Of a stretch of 64,000 bases of DNA, positions 41,706 through 54,039 are shown piece after piece. The notes under the pieces were generated by a model that saw nothing but the letters and a program-made list of their open reading frames with translations, did no database searches and had not been told where the DNA came from. The DNA is from Nephrocerus scutellatus. Its lineage: Eukaryota > Arthropoda > Insecta > Diptera > Pipunculidae. Both the position numbers and the translations under genes were made by a program. The stretch lies in assembly GCA_947095585.1 (NCBI GenBank), contig OX352766.1, positions 22,372,939 to 22,436,938 on the forward strand. The letters run 5' to 3'. How positions within the stretch are numbered: position 1 is the first letter of the stretch; each line of letters starts with the position of its first letter.

Positions 41706-44133
41706 ATGTATTCCTGCTTTTCGTGTACACATAAATATTTACTTGTTACCGACCTTTTCGACCACTTTAAAAACATTCACAAATTACAGACATTTGCAAC
41801 ATACAAATGCGCTCAGCCTAAATGTTTACAAAGATTTTCAAATCGCAAAGCCTTTAAAAAGCATTTAATGGTGACCCACAAAAACACTGAGACTTCGAAT
41901 ACTCTTGAGTTGCATGCAAATGTTATAAATAATCCATTATGTGAAGTGAACCATGAAAGTAACATTTCAATGATAGATATTACTCATACATTGCCACAAA
42001 GGCCTAGTGACGATAATAACACAACCATATATTTAGAACAGCATTTAGAGAATTTAGACGAAATGGCTAAAAGTTTCGCATGTCAATTATTTTCAAAACC
42101 AAATATAAACAGAAAAGACGTAGTTTATATTCAAAATAAAGTAAGTTAAATAGCCAGTTGTATAACAAACATATTTAAGGAGTCCCCACTTCTTTCATTG
42201 GAAACTAAAAACAAGTTACAGATGACGTTTCGTTTATGTTCTGACCCTTTTACAAAATTTAAAACAGAGTATCGTTTCATGAAATATATGTTTGAAAGCG
42301 ACATGTTCAACTACCATTAACAATGAAATTAAAGAAGTTATTAGATGCGGTAAGCCAACACTAGATGAAGTTTGTGCCAAAGCATATTTTCAATCGATAA
42401 GATTCCAAATTCGAAAATTTTTCGAGCTTCCTGGAGTACTAACTGCAACTTTACAAAATATGAAGGATTTAGAATGTGAGAGCATTTATAAAAACTTTAT
42501 TAACGGCGAAAATTTTAAACAAAGATTTCATACATTAAAATATACAGGTAAGACTGTAATACCATATTTCTTGTATACGGATGACTTTGAAGTCAACAAT
42601 GCTTTGGGAAGTCATTCAACAGAACACACATTATGCGCAATCTATTATTCGTTTCCGACAATACCTTCGTATCTATTATCCAATTTACAGTATATTTTTA
42701 TCGCCGGTTTTATAAAAAGCAAATATGTGAAGGAATATGGTAATGATTCCTCCTTTCATTATTTAGTAAATGAAATTAAATTTTTAGCAGAGGAAGGTTT
42801 AGAAATTACTACTTCTAAAGGACCCTTAAAAATATATTTTTTACTCGGTTTGTTTCTTGGCGATAATTTAGGCTTGAAACAATTACTTGGTTTTGGGAAA
42901 TCATTCAATTCTAATAGATTTTGTCGACTGTGCTGCAGAGAAAAGAAGGATCTTAAAGTAGATTGTCATGAAGTTGAGAAAGACTTACGAAACAAAATAC
43001 AATATGAAACAGATATAACTATTAATGACTGCAAAGTGACAGGAGTGCAGGAAATAAGCATTTTTAATGAAATACCTGCGTTTCACGTTACAGAAAACTT
43101 TACACTTGATGCAATGCATGATTATTTCGAAGGAGTATGTCATTATGACATTTGTCAGATACTTTTAAAGTTAATGGAAAGTAAATTTTTTACATTAGAC
43201 ACTTTAAATTATAGAAAAAATATGTGTTCTTATGGAACTCAAGAAATTGGAAATTTATCAGTTCCAATTCAGATTAATCGCTTGAAAAATAATTCCTTGA
43301 AAATGACAGCTAGTGAAATGATGACTTTTATCCATTTTTTACCGCTTTTAATCGGAGATTTAGTTCCAGAAGGAAATATATATTGGCAATTAGCTTGTTT
43401 GTTGATTAAAATTATAGACATGATCTTGTCGAAAAGTTTTTCAGCCTATGATATTAAAAACCTACGTTTAAACATCATGAAACATCATAAGTTGTACATT
43501 AAACTTTTTGGTCCTTTGAAGCCTAAGCATCATTTTATGGTGCACTATCCTTCTTTTGTTAAAAAAAGTGGACCACCGAAATACCTCTGGTCATTTAGAT
43601 TTGAGGCAAAACACAAAGATTTGAAGAGATATGCAAATATCATAAATTCAAGGAAAAACATCGCTTACTCTTTGGCCTTAAAGTCTGCTCTCAACTTCAC
43701 ACATTTTTTAAGGGGCAATCTAGGCTTTCCACCAGTTATAGAATACGATGGTACCCATCTTATAAATTTTAACGAAAACCATAAACCATTTTCAGTTTAT
43801 TTGAATTTAAAAGTCGATTTTTCAAAAGTTTACGTCCCTAAACGAGTAAAATATCAAGGAAAACTTTATGAAGAGGGGCTTTATCTAGGATGTTGTAGGA
43901 CTAACCTAAGAATTTTCAGGATAATTGAATGTATTGTAACATTAGATCAAAAGTTTTTGCTACTATGCACTGAAATACATTTAAGTAAGTTTAATGAACA
44001 CTTTCAAAGTTATGAAGTGAGCCACGATACCAAAAACAGAAAAATATACGAAATAAAATATTTTACTAGTCCTCCCATACATATTTATAGCCTTAATAAT
44101 AACAACACATATGTTAGAAATAAGTTTTTGTAA
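41706..44133 (+). pseudogene. Transposon gene 2: C2H2 zinc finger + tnp2-like transposase, frame-broken
   Basis: Starts at the ATG 35 bp after the gene 1 stop. N-terminal C2H2 fingers: CFSCTHKY...H...H, and CAQPKCLQRFSNRKAFKKH. The frame meets TAA at 42147-42149, continues in the same frame (CITNIFKES, LCSDPFTKFKTEY) to about 42310, then shifts into a long open stretch to 44133. That stretch has a transposase core with FFELPGVL, FLGDNLGL, CRLCC, DAMHDYFEGVCH, LPLLIGDLVP, KHHFMVHYP and WSFRFEAKHKD. The DxMHD-EGV block and RFEAKH motif are hallmarks of an animal CACTA/CMC-like transposase group. An AATAAA lies at 44174. The stop and frameshift argue for inactivation, although a short intron around 42140-42230 could bypass the first. 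Confidence 0.7.
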
Positions 44134-44279
44134 ATTAGATTAAGAATGAACTCATTATTTGTTTTTTCATTAAAATAAAATTAAATCTTTAATTTAAATT
44201 TAAAGCTTTGTATTATTATTTTTATATAAAATATATATTTTTATATATTTATATATTTATATAAAACAATACGCGTAAA

Positions 44280-44860
44280 TAGATGTTTTCAAAGAAAGTA
44301 TAGTCGCTGTTTTCTCAATTGCTTAATATACATGGAAGAAGATGCCAATTTGCGCAATATAGTCTGAAATTTGAAATGAAAAGCGTTTTAAAAAGGGAGT
44401 AAAGCGTAAATGCGAACAAATTTGATCTGAAGTCAAACGCGTTTGGGATAAATGCAAAAGCGTTTTATGAAGGGAGTAAAACGTTAATGCGAACAAATTT
44501 GATCTGAAGTCAAACGCGTTTGGCATAAATGCAAAAGTGTTTAAAAAAAGAATTGAACCGTAATTGCGAACAAATTTGATAGGAAATTAAAAGCGTTTGT
44601 ACTAAATGCGATAGCGCTTAAGCGCTGAAATGTAACCCAAATACAAACGTATTGAATATAAACGCGGTATACATTTAAAAAAATGTAACTTTTAAAGACG
44701 AACGCGGTTCATACAAAAGCAAACATGTTTGAGTTGAACAACGTATTATGGCATTTAAAACAACAATCTACACATCTTTGAATCGAACATTTTTCTTGTT
44801 GGCACCCTTTTAAACGTGAAAATTCTTGGATTGAATGCTTTTTCATTTATTTAAACCAAT
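44280..44860. repeat. Right subterminal repeats, ~77-bp tandem units
   Basis: GCGAACAAATTTGATCTGAAG recurs at 44412 and 44489 (77-bp step), with a decayed third copy near 44565. Each unit includes CAAACGCGTTTGG and AAGCGTTTTA. Related single motifs continue to 44860. Confidence 0.65.
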
Positions 44861-44875
44861 GCTTTTCTCTGGGTG

Positions 44876-44877
44876 TA
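44876..44877 (+). repeat. TA target duplication, right end of CMC-type transposon
   Basis: CTCTGGGTG-TA-ATCTTTTCGGGC; see the empty site at 59773-59774. Confidence 0.75.
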
Positions 44878-45215
44878 ATCTTTTCGGGCGGTTGGAGTGA
44901 AATTTTTCTGACGTTGTGGGTCATATACGATTAAATTAAAAGGCACAAGTCGCTTGATAAATGGCTCAGTTTCAGAAACTCCAAACCATAATGATCATAT
45001 TCCAGAATTTCCATAGGAACAAGTCTTATATTCGCATCTTAACTCTACGTACCGAGTTTCATGCAAATCGCTTGAGAAATTGCTTTGTTCCAGAAATTCC
45101 AGACCATAATGATCATATTCCAGAATTTCCATAGGAAGAAATCTTATAGTCGCATCTTAGTCCTACATGCCGAATTTCATGCAAATCGCTTGAGAAATGG
45201 CTTAGTTCTCAAAAA
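44878..45215 (+). repeat. DR right part plus 118-bp satellite (~2 copies)
   Basis: CGGTTGGAGTGAAATTTTTCTGACGTTG continues DR exactly where 59775 does. From about 44955 the satellite words CAGAATTTCCATAGG, CTTATATTCGCATCTTA and GCAAATCGCTTGAGAAATTG follow. Confidence 0.82.
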
Positions 45216-45369
45216 ATTGACATTTAACAGGTGTCTCACAACAGTGTGAGCAAGCAGTGAATTAAAAGTGTATCACTTAACATTTTACTGTTTGAACATT
45301 TTACTTATGGTATAAGGGGGTATACCATATAGTGAGACGTTGTCACTTCAAAAAAAAACTTATCGACAG
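45216..45369. other. Unassigned spacer
   Basis: Short AT-rich stretch with GTGTCTCACAACAGTGTGAG and a GGTATAAGGGGGTATACC palindrome; no assignment. Confidence 0.3.
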
Positions 45370-46985
45370 TAATACCAATTTCAAGTCATCGGAAGTCCCA
45401 TTTAAATTCAATCCAATGGTATTACAACTATTAAGAAAAATACATATCAACCAGCTATTTCAAGCCTATGGCAAGAATTCGTTACTGCGACACGCGAATC
45501 TTCGCAGTTAAACACTGTAAAATATAACGTAACGTATTGCATCGAGACATCGGGTCAGCCTTGTTATGCAAAAGCACGACGGTTAAACACGGTAGAAATG
45601 GCAATAGCGAAAGATGAAATCGCAACGTGGCTAGCTCAAGGAATTTGTAGAACATCCAAAAGCAATTGGGCCAGTCCACTTCATATGACACCGAAAAAGG
45701 ATGACAATTGGCGATTATGTGTACAGAGTACTAAATGCATCGATTTAGTAAGAGCTTATTATCAAGCTCCCCTTGAACCAAGGGACATCGAAAAGACAGC
45801 TATAACCACACCTTTCGGATTATTTGAATATCCGCGGATGATGTTTAGTTTCTGACATACAGCCCATACTTTCCAAAGGAAGGTACATTCATTATTTCGA
45901 GATCTACCATTCGTATTTTCAAACATTGATGATAGCTTCATTCTTGGATTTCCAAATTTCAAAACAAGGTCTAAGCCCAGATAGACAAAGAGGTGAAGCC
46001 ATCATAAATTACCCACAACTGAAGACAGCAAGTGAATTGCTTAGATTTCTTGGTATTATCAAACCTTCGTACGATTTTTTCAAAAAGAGTAAAAAGGAAG
46101 GACAGGTCAATTATTAACTGGTCGGATGAGACGCTCAAGATATTCGAATTATGTAAAACAAAATTAGCAAATTGTACGCAATTAGCGTTCCCAATCCCAA
46201 ACGCCAAGTTTACAATTTTCGTAGACGCATCGGATATAACCATTGGAGCTGTTTTACAGCAATTAACAGAAAAAGGATGGCAGCCTTTATTCTTCTTCTC
46301 ACACGAAGCCGAAACTCATTATAGGACTTATGATAGGGAGGTACTAGCAGCATATTCAGCAATTGAATAATTCAAAAATTGTTGTTGAAGGAAGAGAGTT
46401 TGTTTTATTTACTGCTCACAAGCCTCTAACTTTTTCGCTAAACCAAAATTTAGACAAAGCTTCACCAAGGCAACGACGTCATCTGGATTTCATAGCACAG
46501 TTCACATCAGATATTCAACATATTGCTGGCAGTTCCAATGTTGTGGTCGATTCCTTATCTCGTGTTCAACAAATATATATAGGAAACACGATCGACTATG
46601 TAGCCTTGGAGGAAGCACAGGCAAATGATTCAGAACTCTGGGCTCTAGATTTCAAAAAATTCGAATTTTTGGATCTGACGAATTTATTACATGTGAATTA
46701 TCAAATGGTAACCAACGAACATTCGTACCAAAACCATTTCGTAGGCAGGTTTTCCAAGCCTATCATAATATATCTCATCCTAGCATCCGAACAACAGTGA
46801 AACAAATCACGAGAAAGTTAATTTAGCCATCGATGACGAGCGAGTTACGTAACTGGGCAAAGAATTGCATTAAGTGCCAAAAATGTAAAGTGACCAAACA
46901 ATTCACAAGTAAAACTTCACAATGATCTCATTGGTCCCCTACCTTCCCGCTTGAAGATATTCGTAGTGAAACTATTGTTAACGCT
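45370..46985 (+). pseudogene. Decayed Ty3/Gypsy-like pol (RT-RNase H-integrase)
   Basis: RT start: [27 protein letters not shown] and KKDDNWRLC (YR/GDYR lost). Then [10 protein letters not shown] and [13 protein letters not shown], and a damaged F-x-Y-x-DD equivalent (FSNIDDSFIL). RNase H: FTIFVDASDITIGAVLQQ, and RRHLDFIAQFTSDIQHIAG followed by NVVVDSLSR. Integrase zinc-binding remnant: ELRNWAKNCIKCQKCK. Stops, frameshifts and internal loss throughout; no LTRs seen. Typical of an old insect Gypsy-group copy. Confidence 0.8.
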
Positions 46986-47130
46986 TTAATAAAAAAGAGC
47001 GGGGTAGGCTGTGTCAAAGACACGGCCGAGGGATTTGGGCGTGACAACGTCTGTCCGGGACGAAAGAACAGAAAACAAAGATCTTGTTATCTGTGGGACA
47101 TAAACACGCACGGATTTTTAGCAGATATTT
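46986..47130 (+). repeat. Dispersed repeat DR, 5' portion
   Basis: GGGTAGGCTGTGTCAAAGAC, GTGACAACGTCTGTCCGGGA and AACAAAGATCTTGTTATCTG match 25862-25970. Confidence 0.75.
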
Positions 47131-47699
47131 CTTTTTAAATTTTTAATATTTTATTTAACCAAGCCTTTTCCACATCACCCAATGGGGTAAGCTTTCAGAT
47201 GCGTTTTTTTTTACACGCTCCCCCCAGTAGGCATAATGCATGAGTTCTAGAAAGAACTTTTTGTGGCTTAAAGTCGTAACTCGAACCACCTCAGCAAGCT
47301 ACTGCTGCCTCTGAGAACTTGATCAGATATCTCAGCCATAGATGGAGTTTAGACATGCATATATGATGCCTATACCACTGGCGTACCAGCTCCAGCTAGG
47401 GGACTTCCAAATTCCTGGTTACCCCATTCATAGTTTATATCTAATAAGGCTATGACTTATCACACCACGAAAGATAACCGTGTTGGCCCTTATCAGGGAA
47501 GGTATCCTTGAATTTTATATTTACTGCCAGGTGACTAGGGTCTATAAGCTACATAAATACTTAAATCAAAAACTACTTATAAACTACATACATAAAATCT
47601 AGATTGCGATTTATATATAAAGAATTTGTATTGGACTTCAACCAAAGTTTGAGGAACGTCCATCCACTTCTCTTGTGAAACTCAATCAACTACGTATGT
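47131..47699. other. Unassigned region
   Basis: Low coding potential, no clear repeat structure; probably degraded transposon sequence. Confidence 0.3.
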
Positions 47700-49660
47700 T
47701 AATCACGTTAAATTCTGACCCGGACAGCATCTTAAAAGTGGGAGAAAACAATTAAGTAGAAATTAACGCCTCCAAAACCGAATGTGTCTCCTGTCATCCA
47801 AGCGAAACATAAATCCAATGCCATTATCCATGAATGGCAAATGCATCGAGAAAACTGAAAAACTCACAATCATGGGTCACGATAAGCTTTGTTGGAATGA
47901 CCACATATTCATCATCATCATATTTGGCTCAACAACCGGGGTCCAGTCCTGGCCTCCAGCAAAAAATCTCTCCACCGGTTCGAGCCGATGTCATCCAGTT
48001 TGGTATCCCTAGATTCTGGGCGTCCTGGTGTACGCCATCCTTCCAGCGTAGGCTTTGCCGGCCTCCATAATCCTACCGCAAAGTACTTTCCGAGCATGAT
48101 CCTCTTCGCTCATGCAAGCTAGGTGTCCTGCCACCGGAGCCTATCGAGCTTAATTTTCTTTACGATGTCGACATCGCGGTAACGCTCGTAGATCTCATCA
48201 TTATAGAGTCTTCGGAATCATCCTTTTTCACATATGTGGCCAACAATTCTCCGTAAGACTTTTCTCTCGAACGATCAGAAGGCTTTTTGCTAAGCAGCCA
48301 AGTCTCGGATCCATATGTAAGTACTGGTATGATCATTGTCTTATATATCAGCAGCTTGGATGTTATGGTTAAGTTCCTGGATTTAAAAAGTCTTGACAGA
48401 CTATAGTTGGCTTTGTTGGCTTTAAGCAACCGTGCGCGTATTTCTCGTTCCATGCTGTTATCGACTGATATAGTTAACCCGAGATGGTTAAAGGATTCCC
48501 CTTTTTCAAATTAGCGTTCCACTATTTGAATTGAGGGACCAATGTTGGATCTCCTACTCGCAAACGTGGCCACCATGTAATTTGTTTTGCTCTCATTGAT
48601 GAGCAGCCCTATATTTCGTGCCCCTCCTATATCCGGATGAAAGCTGCCTGTACAGCTCTTCGCTTTCTACCAGTATCTGAATGGACCTAAAGAGGATTGT
48701 TCCTCTTGCCGTTACGTCAGAGTCTCGGATCACTTTCTCCAAAGCCAGGTTGAAGAGGACGCAGATCCGGATATTTTTACTTGGCTTATAGCATTGGTCA
48801 TGGTCAAGCTACATAGTCGTGTCAGTTTATTTGGGATGCCAAATTCTCTCATTTATCTTATAGATTTATAAAGTTCTACTCTGCCTATGCTATCATAGGC
48901 GGCTTTAAAGTCTATAAAAAAATGGTGTAGTGAGTTTTGAAACTCTAGACATTTTACCATAAACTGCCTAAGGGTGTAAATCTGATCAGTTGTTGATTTG
49001 CCTGGGATGAAGCCACACTGGTATGGACCAATGATGACTTTAGCGTATGGGGCTATCCTGTCTTGAAGGTTAGATGAAAAAATCTTATATGCGGTACTTA
49101 ACAACGTTATGCCAAGAAAATTGCTGCATTTTGTAATATCTCACTTCTTATGTAAGGGTACAGTACATATTCACCGTCGCAAAAAATGTGGCGAAATGTT
49201 GAGTTTTTCTAACATGGTGTAAGATATAGTTCACTCCGTCTGATCTGGTTACCATCTACAAGGCTTTTGTTCGCCCTAAACTTGACTGCAACTGTCATAT
49301 CTGGTCTGGTGCCCCTGAAACTACCTTGCATCAGCTAGATAAAATACAAAACCGTGCGATAAAACTTATTGTTGACGAGTACATTGCGAAATCAATAGAT
49401 TCGCTTGAACAACGGAGGAACGTTTCCAGCTTGTCACTGTTTTATCGCTTATTTCACCAGCGGTGCTCAAGAGAAATATCCAGTTGCATGTCACGTCTCC
49501 TTGAATTCAACCACAATACTCGTGGTGCTCTAAATGCTCATCGGTTTAACCTTAAGCCCATCTTCGGAAGTACAGTTAAGTTCAGAAATTCGTTCTTCAG
49601 CCACACAACACGTATGTGGAATGCTCTTGCCAAGCTCTGTCTTTCCACATCATTATGATC
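47700..49660 (+). pseudogene. Plus-strand LOA/I-group RT C-terminal fragment, interrupted
   Basis: Left piece about 47700-47912 reads EINASKTECV, KRNINPMPLSM, IEKTEKLTIMG and CWNDHIF. The right piece about 49220-49660 reads FTPSDLVTIYKAFVRPKLD, HIWSGAPETTLHQLD, then RCSREISSCMSRLL and FFSHTTRMWNAL. These are consecutive parts of one post-catalytic RT region, separated by a minus-strand fragment (about 47913-49150). Confidence 0.65.
47913..49150 (-). pseudogene. Minus-strand non-LTR RT fragment inserted in the plus-strand copy
   Basis: On the minus strand: YKIFSSNLQDRIAPYAKV, GPYQCGFIPGKSTTDQIY and HHFFIDFKAAYDSIGR (48853-49104). A gap follows, then LFNLALEKVIRDSDVTA, and after several stops LLIYKTMIIPVLTYGSETW and RKVLRRIVGHICEKG-type residues. 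Its 3' end lies at a CATCATCATCAT tract (47908-47920), i.e. (ATG)n on its own strand, a microsatellite-like tail. The catalytic YADD region is missing. Clade uncertain. Confidence 0.6.
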
Positions 49661-49669
49661 TATAGGCAT

Positions 49670-52600
49670 TCAAGGCACAAGCTCATATACATATCTTCTT
49701 TTCTCCTCGTTTTGCTTAACGGCGCCGTCTTTTCCAAGCAGTTGTTCTACTAATTCGTTGCGCGTTTCGGGTTCCTCTAATCTTTCGGCGTGCTTGTCAT
49801 TTTCACCGAGAACGCACAGGGCCAATATTTCCGCCATCACCTGCTCAATGTTCACATTTGCTTCGAACAGACGTCGACGCTCCATAATAATCTACTCATT
49901 AATATCGTACAGTTCGAGGAAATGGTTTCTGTCTAAGATTTCCACAAGTTCGCTGCGGAACGGCACATATAGCAGGACCATCTCCGTTTTGTAATTCACC
50001 GTGTCATCCAATTCGTAATGTCTATAGCGAATCACTCGAGACTGAGCTCGTTTTCGGTAATTACGGTTGCCAATATTTCTCGGTGCTTGCTCACCCTCTT
50101 CCTCACCGATGTTGTCGTTGTTTTCTACAACTCCGTCCTCATCGGGGCAGTCTTGTTTTGACGCATACCAGGCTACGAATTCCGCAAGATAGATCTCGTC
50201 TAACTCTTGCGGCCGTTCTTCGTAACGTTGAATTACATTCTTAGTCCAAACGTCGGTGCTATCTGCATTTATATTCTCCTTGTCCATTTGTTGACGGCGT
50301 TTGCGACTCTTTTTTCGTTCGCATGCCCACACTGTCGGAATGTAAACTACTTCACGACTCGTTACGCCCATCGGCTGTCTAAGCAAATACCAAGCGGCTT
50401 CTTGCGCACTCATTTCAACTGAATTCAACAGTTTAACACCTAGTGACTTCAGTTGACCTGTGTAATCGCGCTCAGGATGCTCCTCCATCAATTTGACTAG
50501 TTCGCGATGAAGATTGCCCATGCCGCGAGCGGATTTATTGACATATTCCAATACATAGGCAGCACAACTGTACTCGTCGAGAATGATTTGTAGATCCATG
50601 TTCGAATTTAAAACACCGGCGATCCATGGATTAAACGTATTCGTGTAAATTTGTTTCATATCTCGTTTAAACAAAATTGTTGGTCTTTGTAGTGAAGAGC
50701 GAATCACATCTAAGTACGAAGCTTGCGTAAGTTCATTACCTACGAGAAAATCTGCAATGCACGTGTAAGTACGTTGCTCCATACTTAGTCGCAAGCGTTT
50801 TGCTTTTCTCTGGAGATTTTTTCTGCGTCCGTCTGACTTTACCATGGGAAGCAAGACGCGCGTTGTTTCCATCGGCCAATACGGAATACCGAACCGGCAG
50901 TTCTTTTCACCTCGCTTGTAACACGTAAACGTATGCCTGTGCACTTGATTTGTGTACATGTTTTCATCTGGCAAATCGTCGATGCTCACCGAGCACAGGG
51001 TCTCGATCAACGCAATCGTGTTTGGCATTTGTTCACAAACATTCTCTTTGGGATCGTTGTTGAGCCACAACAAAATATGAGCGTGCGGGCTACCCCTGTG
51101 TTGAAATTCTATTCGCGTAAAGAAATCCAAGACTTTGTAACAACCGAACGGATTGTATGGGTACCGCGATTTCAACATGTTCATAAAACATTCAACCAAT
51201 TTATGAAAGTAAATACAACAAGTGACCGGATCCTCACTGACGAGGGTACACCGCTGTGATCGGATCATCGATTCCGCATCAACACCGGGAAATCGTGCAC
51301 TTAATCTATTCAACAAATTAAGAAATGCTGGCCATCTTATTTCGTTTGCACTCAGCGTCAGGAACATCGTCGGTTTGCCAAGTTGTCGAATCATTGCAAA
51401 AAGATCTCTCTTGCGACTAGACCAGTATTGCACGGAATTGGGTACAGACTTTAAAAACGCCAAATTCTTTTCCAAACAGTTGTCCAGAAACTGTCTGTCC
51501 TCTAACATTCGACGTGTCACGTTCTCGGTGGCAGAAATTGATCTAAAAGTGTTATATATTCCATCAACCATTCGCAAGCGCAATATCTTCATCGCAACAT
51601 ACAACACTTTCTGTGGAGTAGCGCCGCGTCGATCCGCCCGACGAATCACGCTAGTGGCCATCATATAAGGCGTAACCGAAACGTTCATGTTATATTTTCT
51701 CGGTTCACCGAAGTAGACCGAGGGGAATGACAATTCCTCTGCGTGCTCATCATATATTATGTTAAGCGGTGTGGCTTTGTGCCCCGGTGCGATATCCAAA
51801 CAATCGTCCTCATTCCAAATCATTGTATGTTGTCTTGGCAATAGTACCTCGCACTCAGGAACTGCGTCAGCACGCATATCCTCTATATCTATCGGTTCTA
51901 TCAATATTCTATTTGTTCGCTCATGTTCTTCTATCGAATTCAAACGAGACAAATCTAATTTGATATCATACAACCGGTACAGAGTCGATCTTTGTAATAC
52001 CTCCATCCATGTACGAATGGTTCGTTTGTTTACATGATCACTTAAGTAAACCGATTTATGTGCCAAGTTTTGCTTAATATTTATATTAATAGTTTGATCT
52101 TCCTCGAGTCGTCTAGGAAGGCAATAAATCATTTCCGGAACATTTACAGGCACGTTAATTACTTGGCCGACAATACCGTATGCAAAATCATATCGCAAAC
52201 GGCGCACTTGCATAAAAGGCAATCGTGGTGAAATTAAACGTTCGCTAATGGGATCGAGAGTAGGCAGACTGGCAGGTTTCTCTGGATACATGAATCCATT
52301 TACCTTTGCCAAACTCGGCATCTTACCACGTATCAACGAACGTTTACAATTAGAGCAAAGAAGATATTTTGACCTTATTATTTCTAATTGGTCCATAGGC
52401 AGTTGTACATTGTTTGCATTATGCCAGTTAATAATTGTTTCAATGTGTTTTGCCGTTGCTGGCGTCAAGTCTTTATGAAACCACAACCTATCACAAACTG
52501 AACAATCGTATCCGAACTGGTTATCGGTAAATTTCGCTTTGAAATGGAAATTCGAATAAGCCCACTTGTTCTCCCAGTTTTGCCTTTTGTCGATAGCAGT

Positions 52601-53359
52601 CATGTGTTGCTGTTCATTGCGTGTTTCACGTGTCACTTCGTTCATTCGAGGCTGCTCGACGTTCTGCTTTCTTTCACGAGAAGCTTTTTTTCGCTCCGCA
52701 GCCGACATTGCAATCTTCTTAGCCATATTTGTTTCTAGTGTTGCATATGAACTCAATACCGCTTCATTCGAAATAGACGGAACCGGTTCAGGCTGCTCGG
52801 CGTTCTGCTTTCGTTTACGAAAAGCTTTCATTCGCTCCGCAGCCGACATTGCAATCTTCTTGGCCATATTTGTTTCTAGTGTTGCATATGAACTCAATAC
52901 CGCTTCATTCGAAGTAGACGGAACCGGTTGAGGCTGCTCGGCGTTCTGCTTTCTTTTACGATAAGCTTTTATTCGCTCCGCACCCGACATTGCCTTCTCA
53001 TTCTTCTTTGCAAAAGTTGTTCCGTGTATTGCTTTTGAACTCAATACCACTTCATTCGATGTAGACGACACCGGCTCAGGCTGCTGGACGTTCTGCCTTC
53101 TTTCACGAGCTTTTTTTCGCTCAGCAGCCGACATTGCAATCTTCTTTGCTAAATTAGTTCCTTTTGGTGCATGTACACTCGTTGTCGCTGATCTCGCTGT
53201 CGCTACGTTCAATGTAGACGGCACCGGCTCAGGGTTTTCGACGTTTTGCTTTCTTTCAAGAGGTGCCTTTTTTCGTTCCGTAGACGACAGTCCCATCTTC
53301 TTTTCTGTATATGTTGGATTTGCTTTGTCACTTTGTTTGTCTTCGTTAGGTCTCTTCAT
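49670..53359 (-). pseudogene. Helitron Rep-type protein, truncated before the helicase
   Basis: Open for 1155 codons from the ATG at 53359, then one TAG (49892-49894), then the same frame to about 49670 (IIMERRRLFEANVNIEQV). Residues 20-240 hold about five ~45-residue repeats built on MSAAERKKARERKQN and EQPEPVPSTSNEAV. A Cys-containing DUF6570-like region follows (CSVCDRLWFHKDL; LLCSNCKRSL) at about 265-345. The Helitron Rep domain carries the HUH motif in EFQHRGSPHAHILLW near residue 753, and a two-Tyr helix in AAYVLEYVNKS near 938. This is the rolling-circle nickase part. The SF1 helicase that should follow is lost at 49670. Long reading frame implies recent arrival. Confidence 0.88.
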
Positions 53360-54039
53360 ACTGTACGTAATTTGTTCGTTTCCTTTTTCTATAAATGCAA
53401 GAGAGATGCGTTATATTTATGAAGATGTTTCTCCATCAGTCGCAGTGATCCCCCATGACCACGGACTGGGTTTTAAATTTAGGTGTTTATTTTATTTTAC
53501 CGCTATTGGGGCTTCATTTTATATTCTATGCTACAGAAACAAATTTCCGGTTACCTTTTCTCAATCAATTTACTTTCGCGCATATTTACATTAACATAAA
53601 TTAAATTTTGGTTCTTTAGCAACTGATATAGCATATATATGTCATAATTAAAACAAAATAACAGCATCAGCATGTTATTTTGATTAAAAGTGTTATTAAA
53701 ATTTACTTGAAATGATATGTGTTGAAATTGCATTAAATGAGGTATTGTATTGTAAAAAATTAGGTTTGTTGTAATTATTCATTGCGAGTGTAGTCAAAAA
53801 CCCATAGTTTGAATAAAATCAAAATAAATAAAAAAATAAATGAAATTTGAATAAAAAATTAAAAAAAAAATTAATTTTGAAGAAATTTATATAAGAGAAT
53901 TTATATAAGAGTACATATAAACAACCATTGCTCTTTTTTATAACATACTACTATTATTGTGTTTTTTCTCTATTACAGCAGCACTGTATAATTTTATAAC
54001 TTACCGATAAAGATAAAGATTTTCTGGATTCATATTTTG
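53360..54039. other. AT-rich intergenic, nothing recognised
   Basis: Lies upstream of the Helitron Rep start and may include its 5' end; no TC-type terminus was identified. Confidence 0.35.

Larger units (their letters stand above)
37625..44875 (+). mobile_element. CMC-type (CACTA/Mirage-like) DNA transposon, 7.25 kb
   Basis: Left end CACTGAAATAAAAG; right end, read inward, CACCCAGAGAAAAG, giving a degenerate terminal inverted repeat with TA on both sides. Both subterminal regions (37800-38270 and 44280-44860) are studded with AAACGCGTTT/AAGCGTTT-type motifs, as in CACTA-group elements. It encodes a SAM-domain gene and a C2H2/transposase gene on the + strand. Boundaries are proved by the uninterrupted DR copy at 59.7 kb. 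A 3-bp GTA duplication is also compatible. Gene damage suggests it is no longer autonomous. Confidence 0.78.

Noticed and set aside
38962..44133. Domesticated host gene (SAMD3-like or C2H2 protein)
   Set aside because: It lies inside exact transposon ends with an empty paralogous site, and carries a fold-back insertion, a likely 1-nt frameshift, a TAA and another frameshift.
45598..46800. Active Gypsy element
   Set aside because: Frames are short, the RT catalytic region is damaged, stops are frequent and no LTRs are visible.
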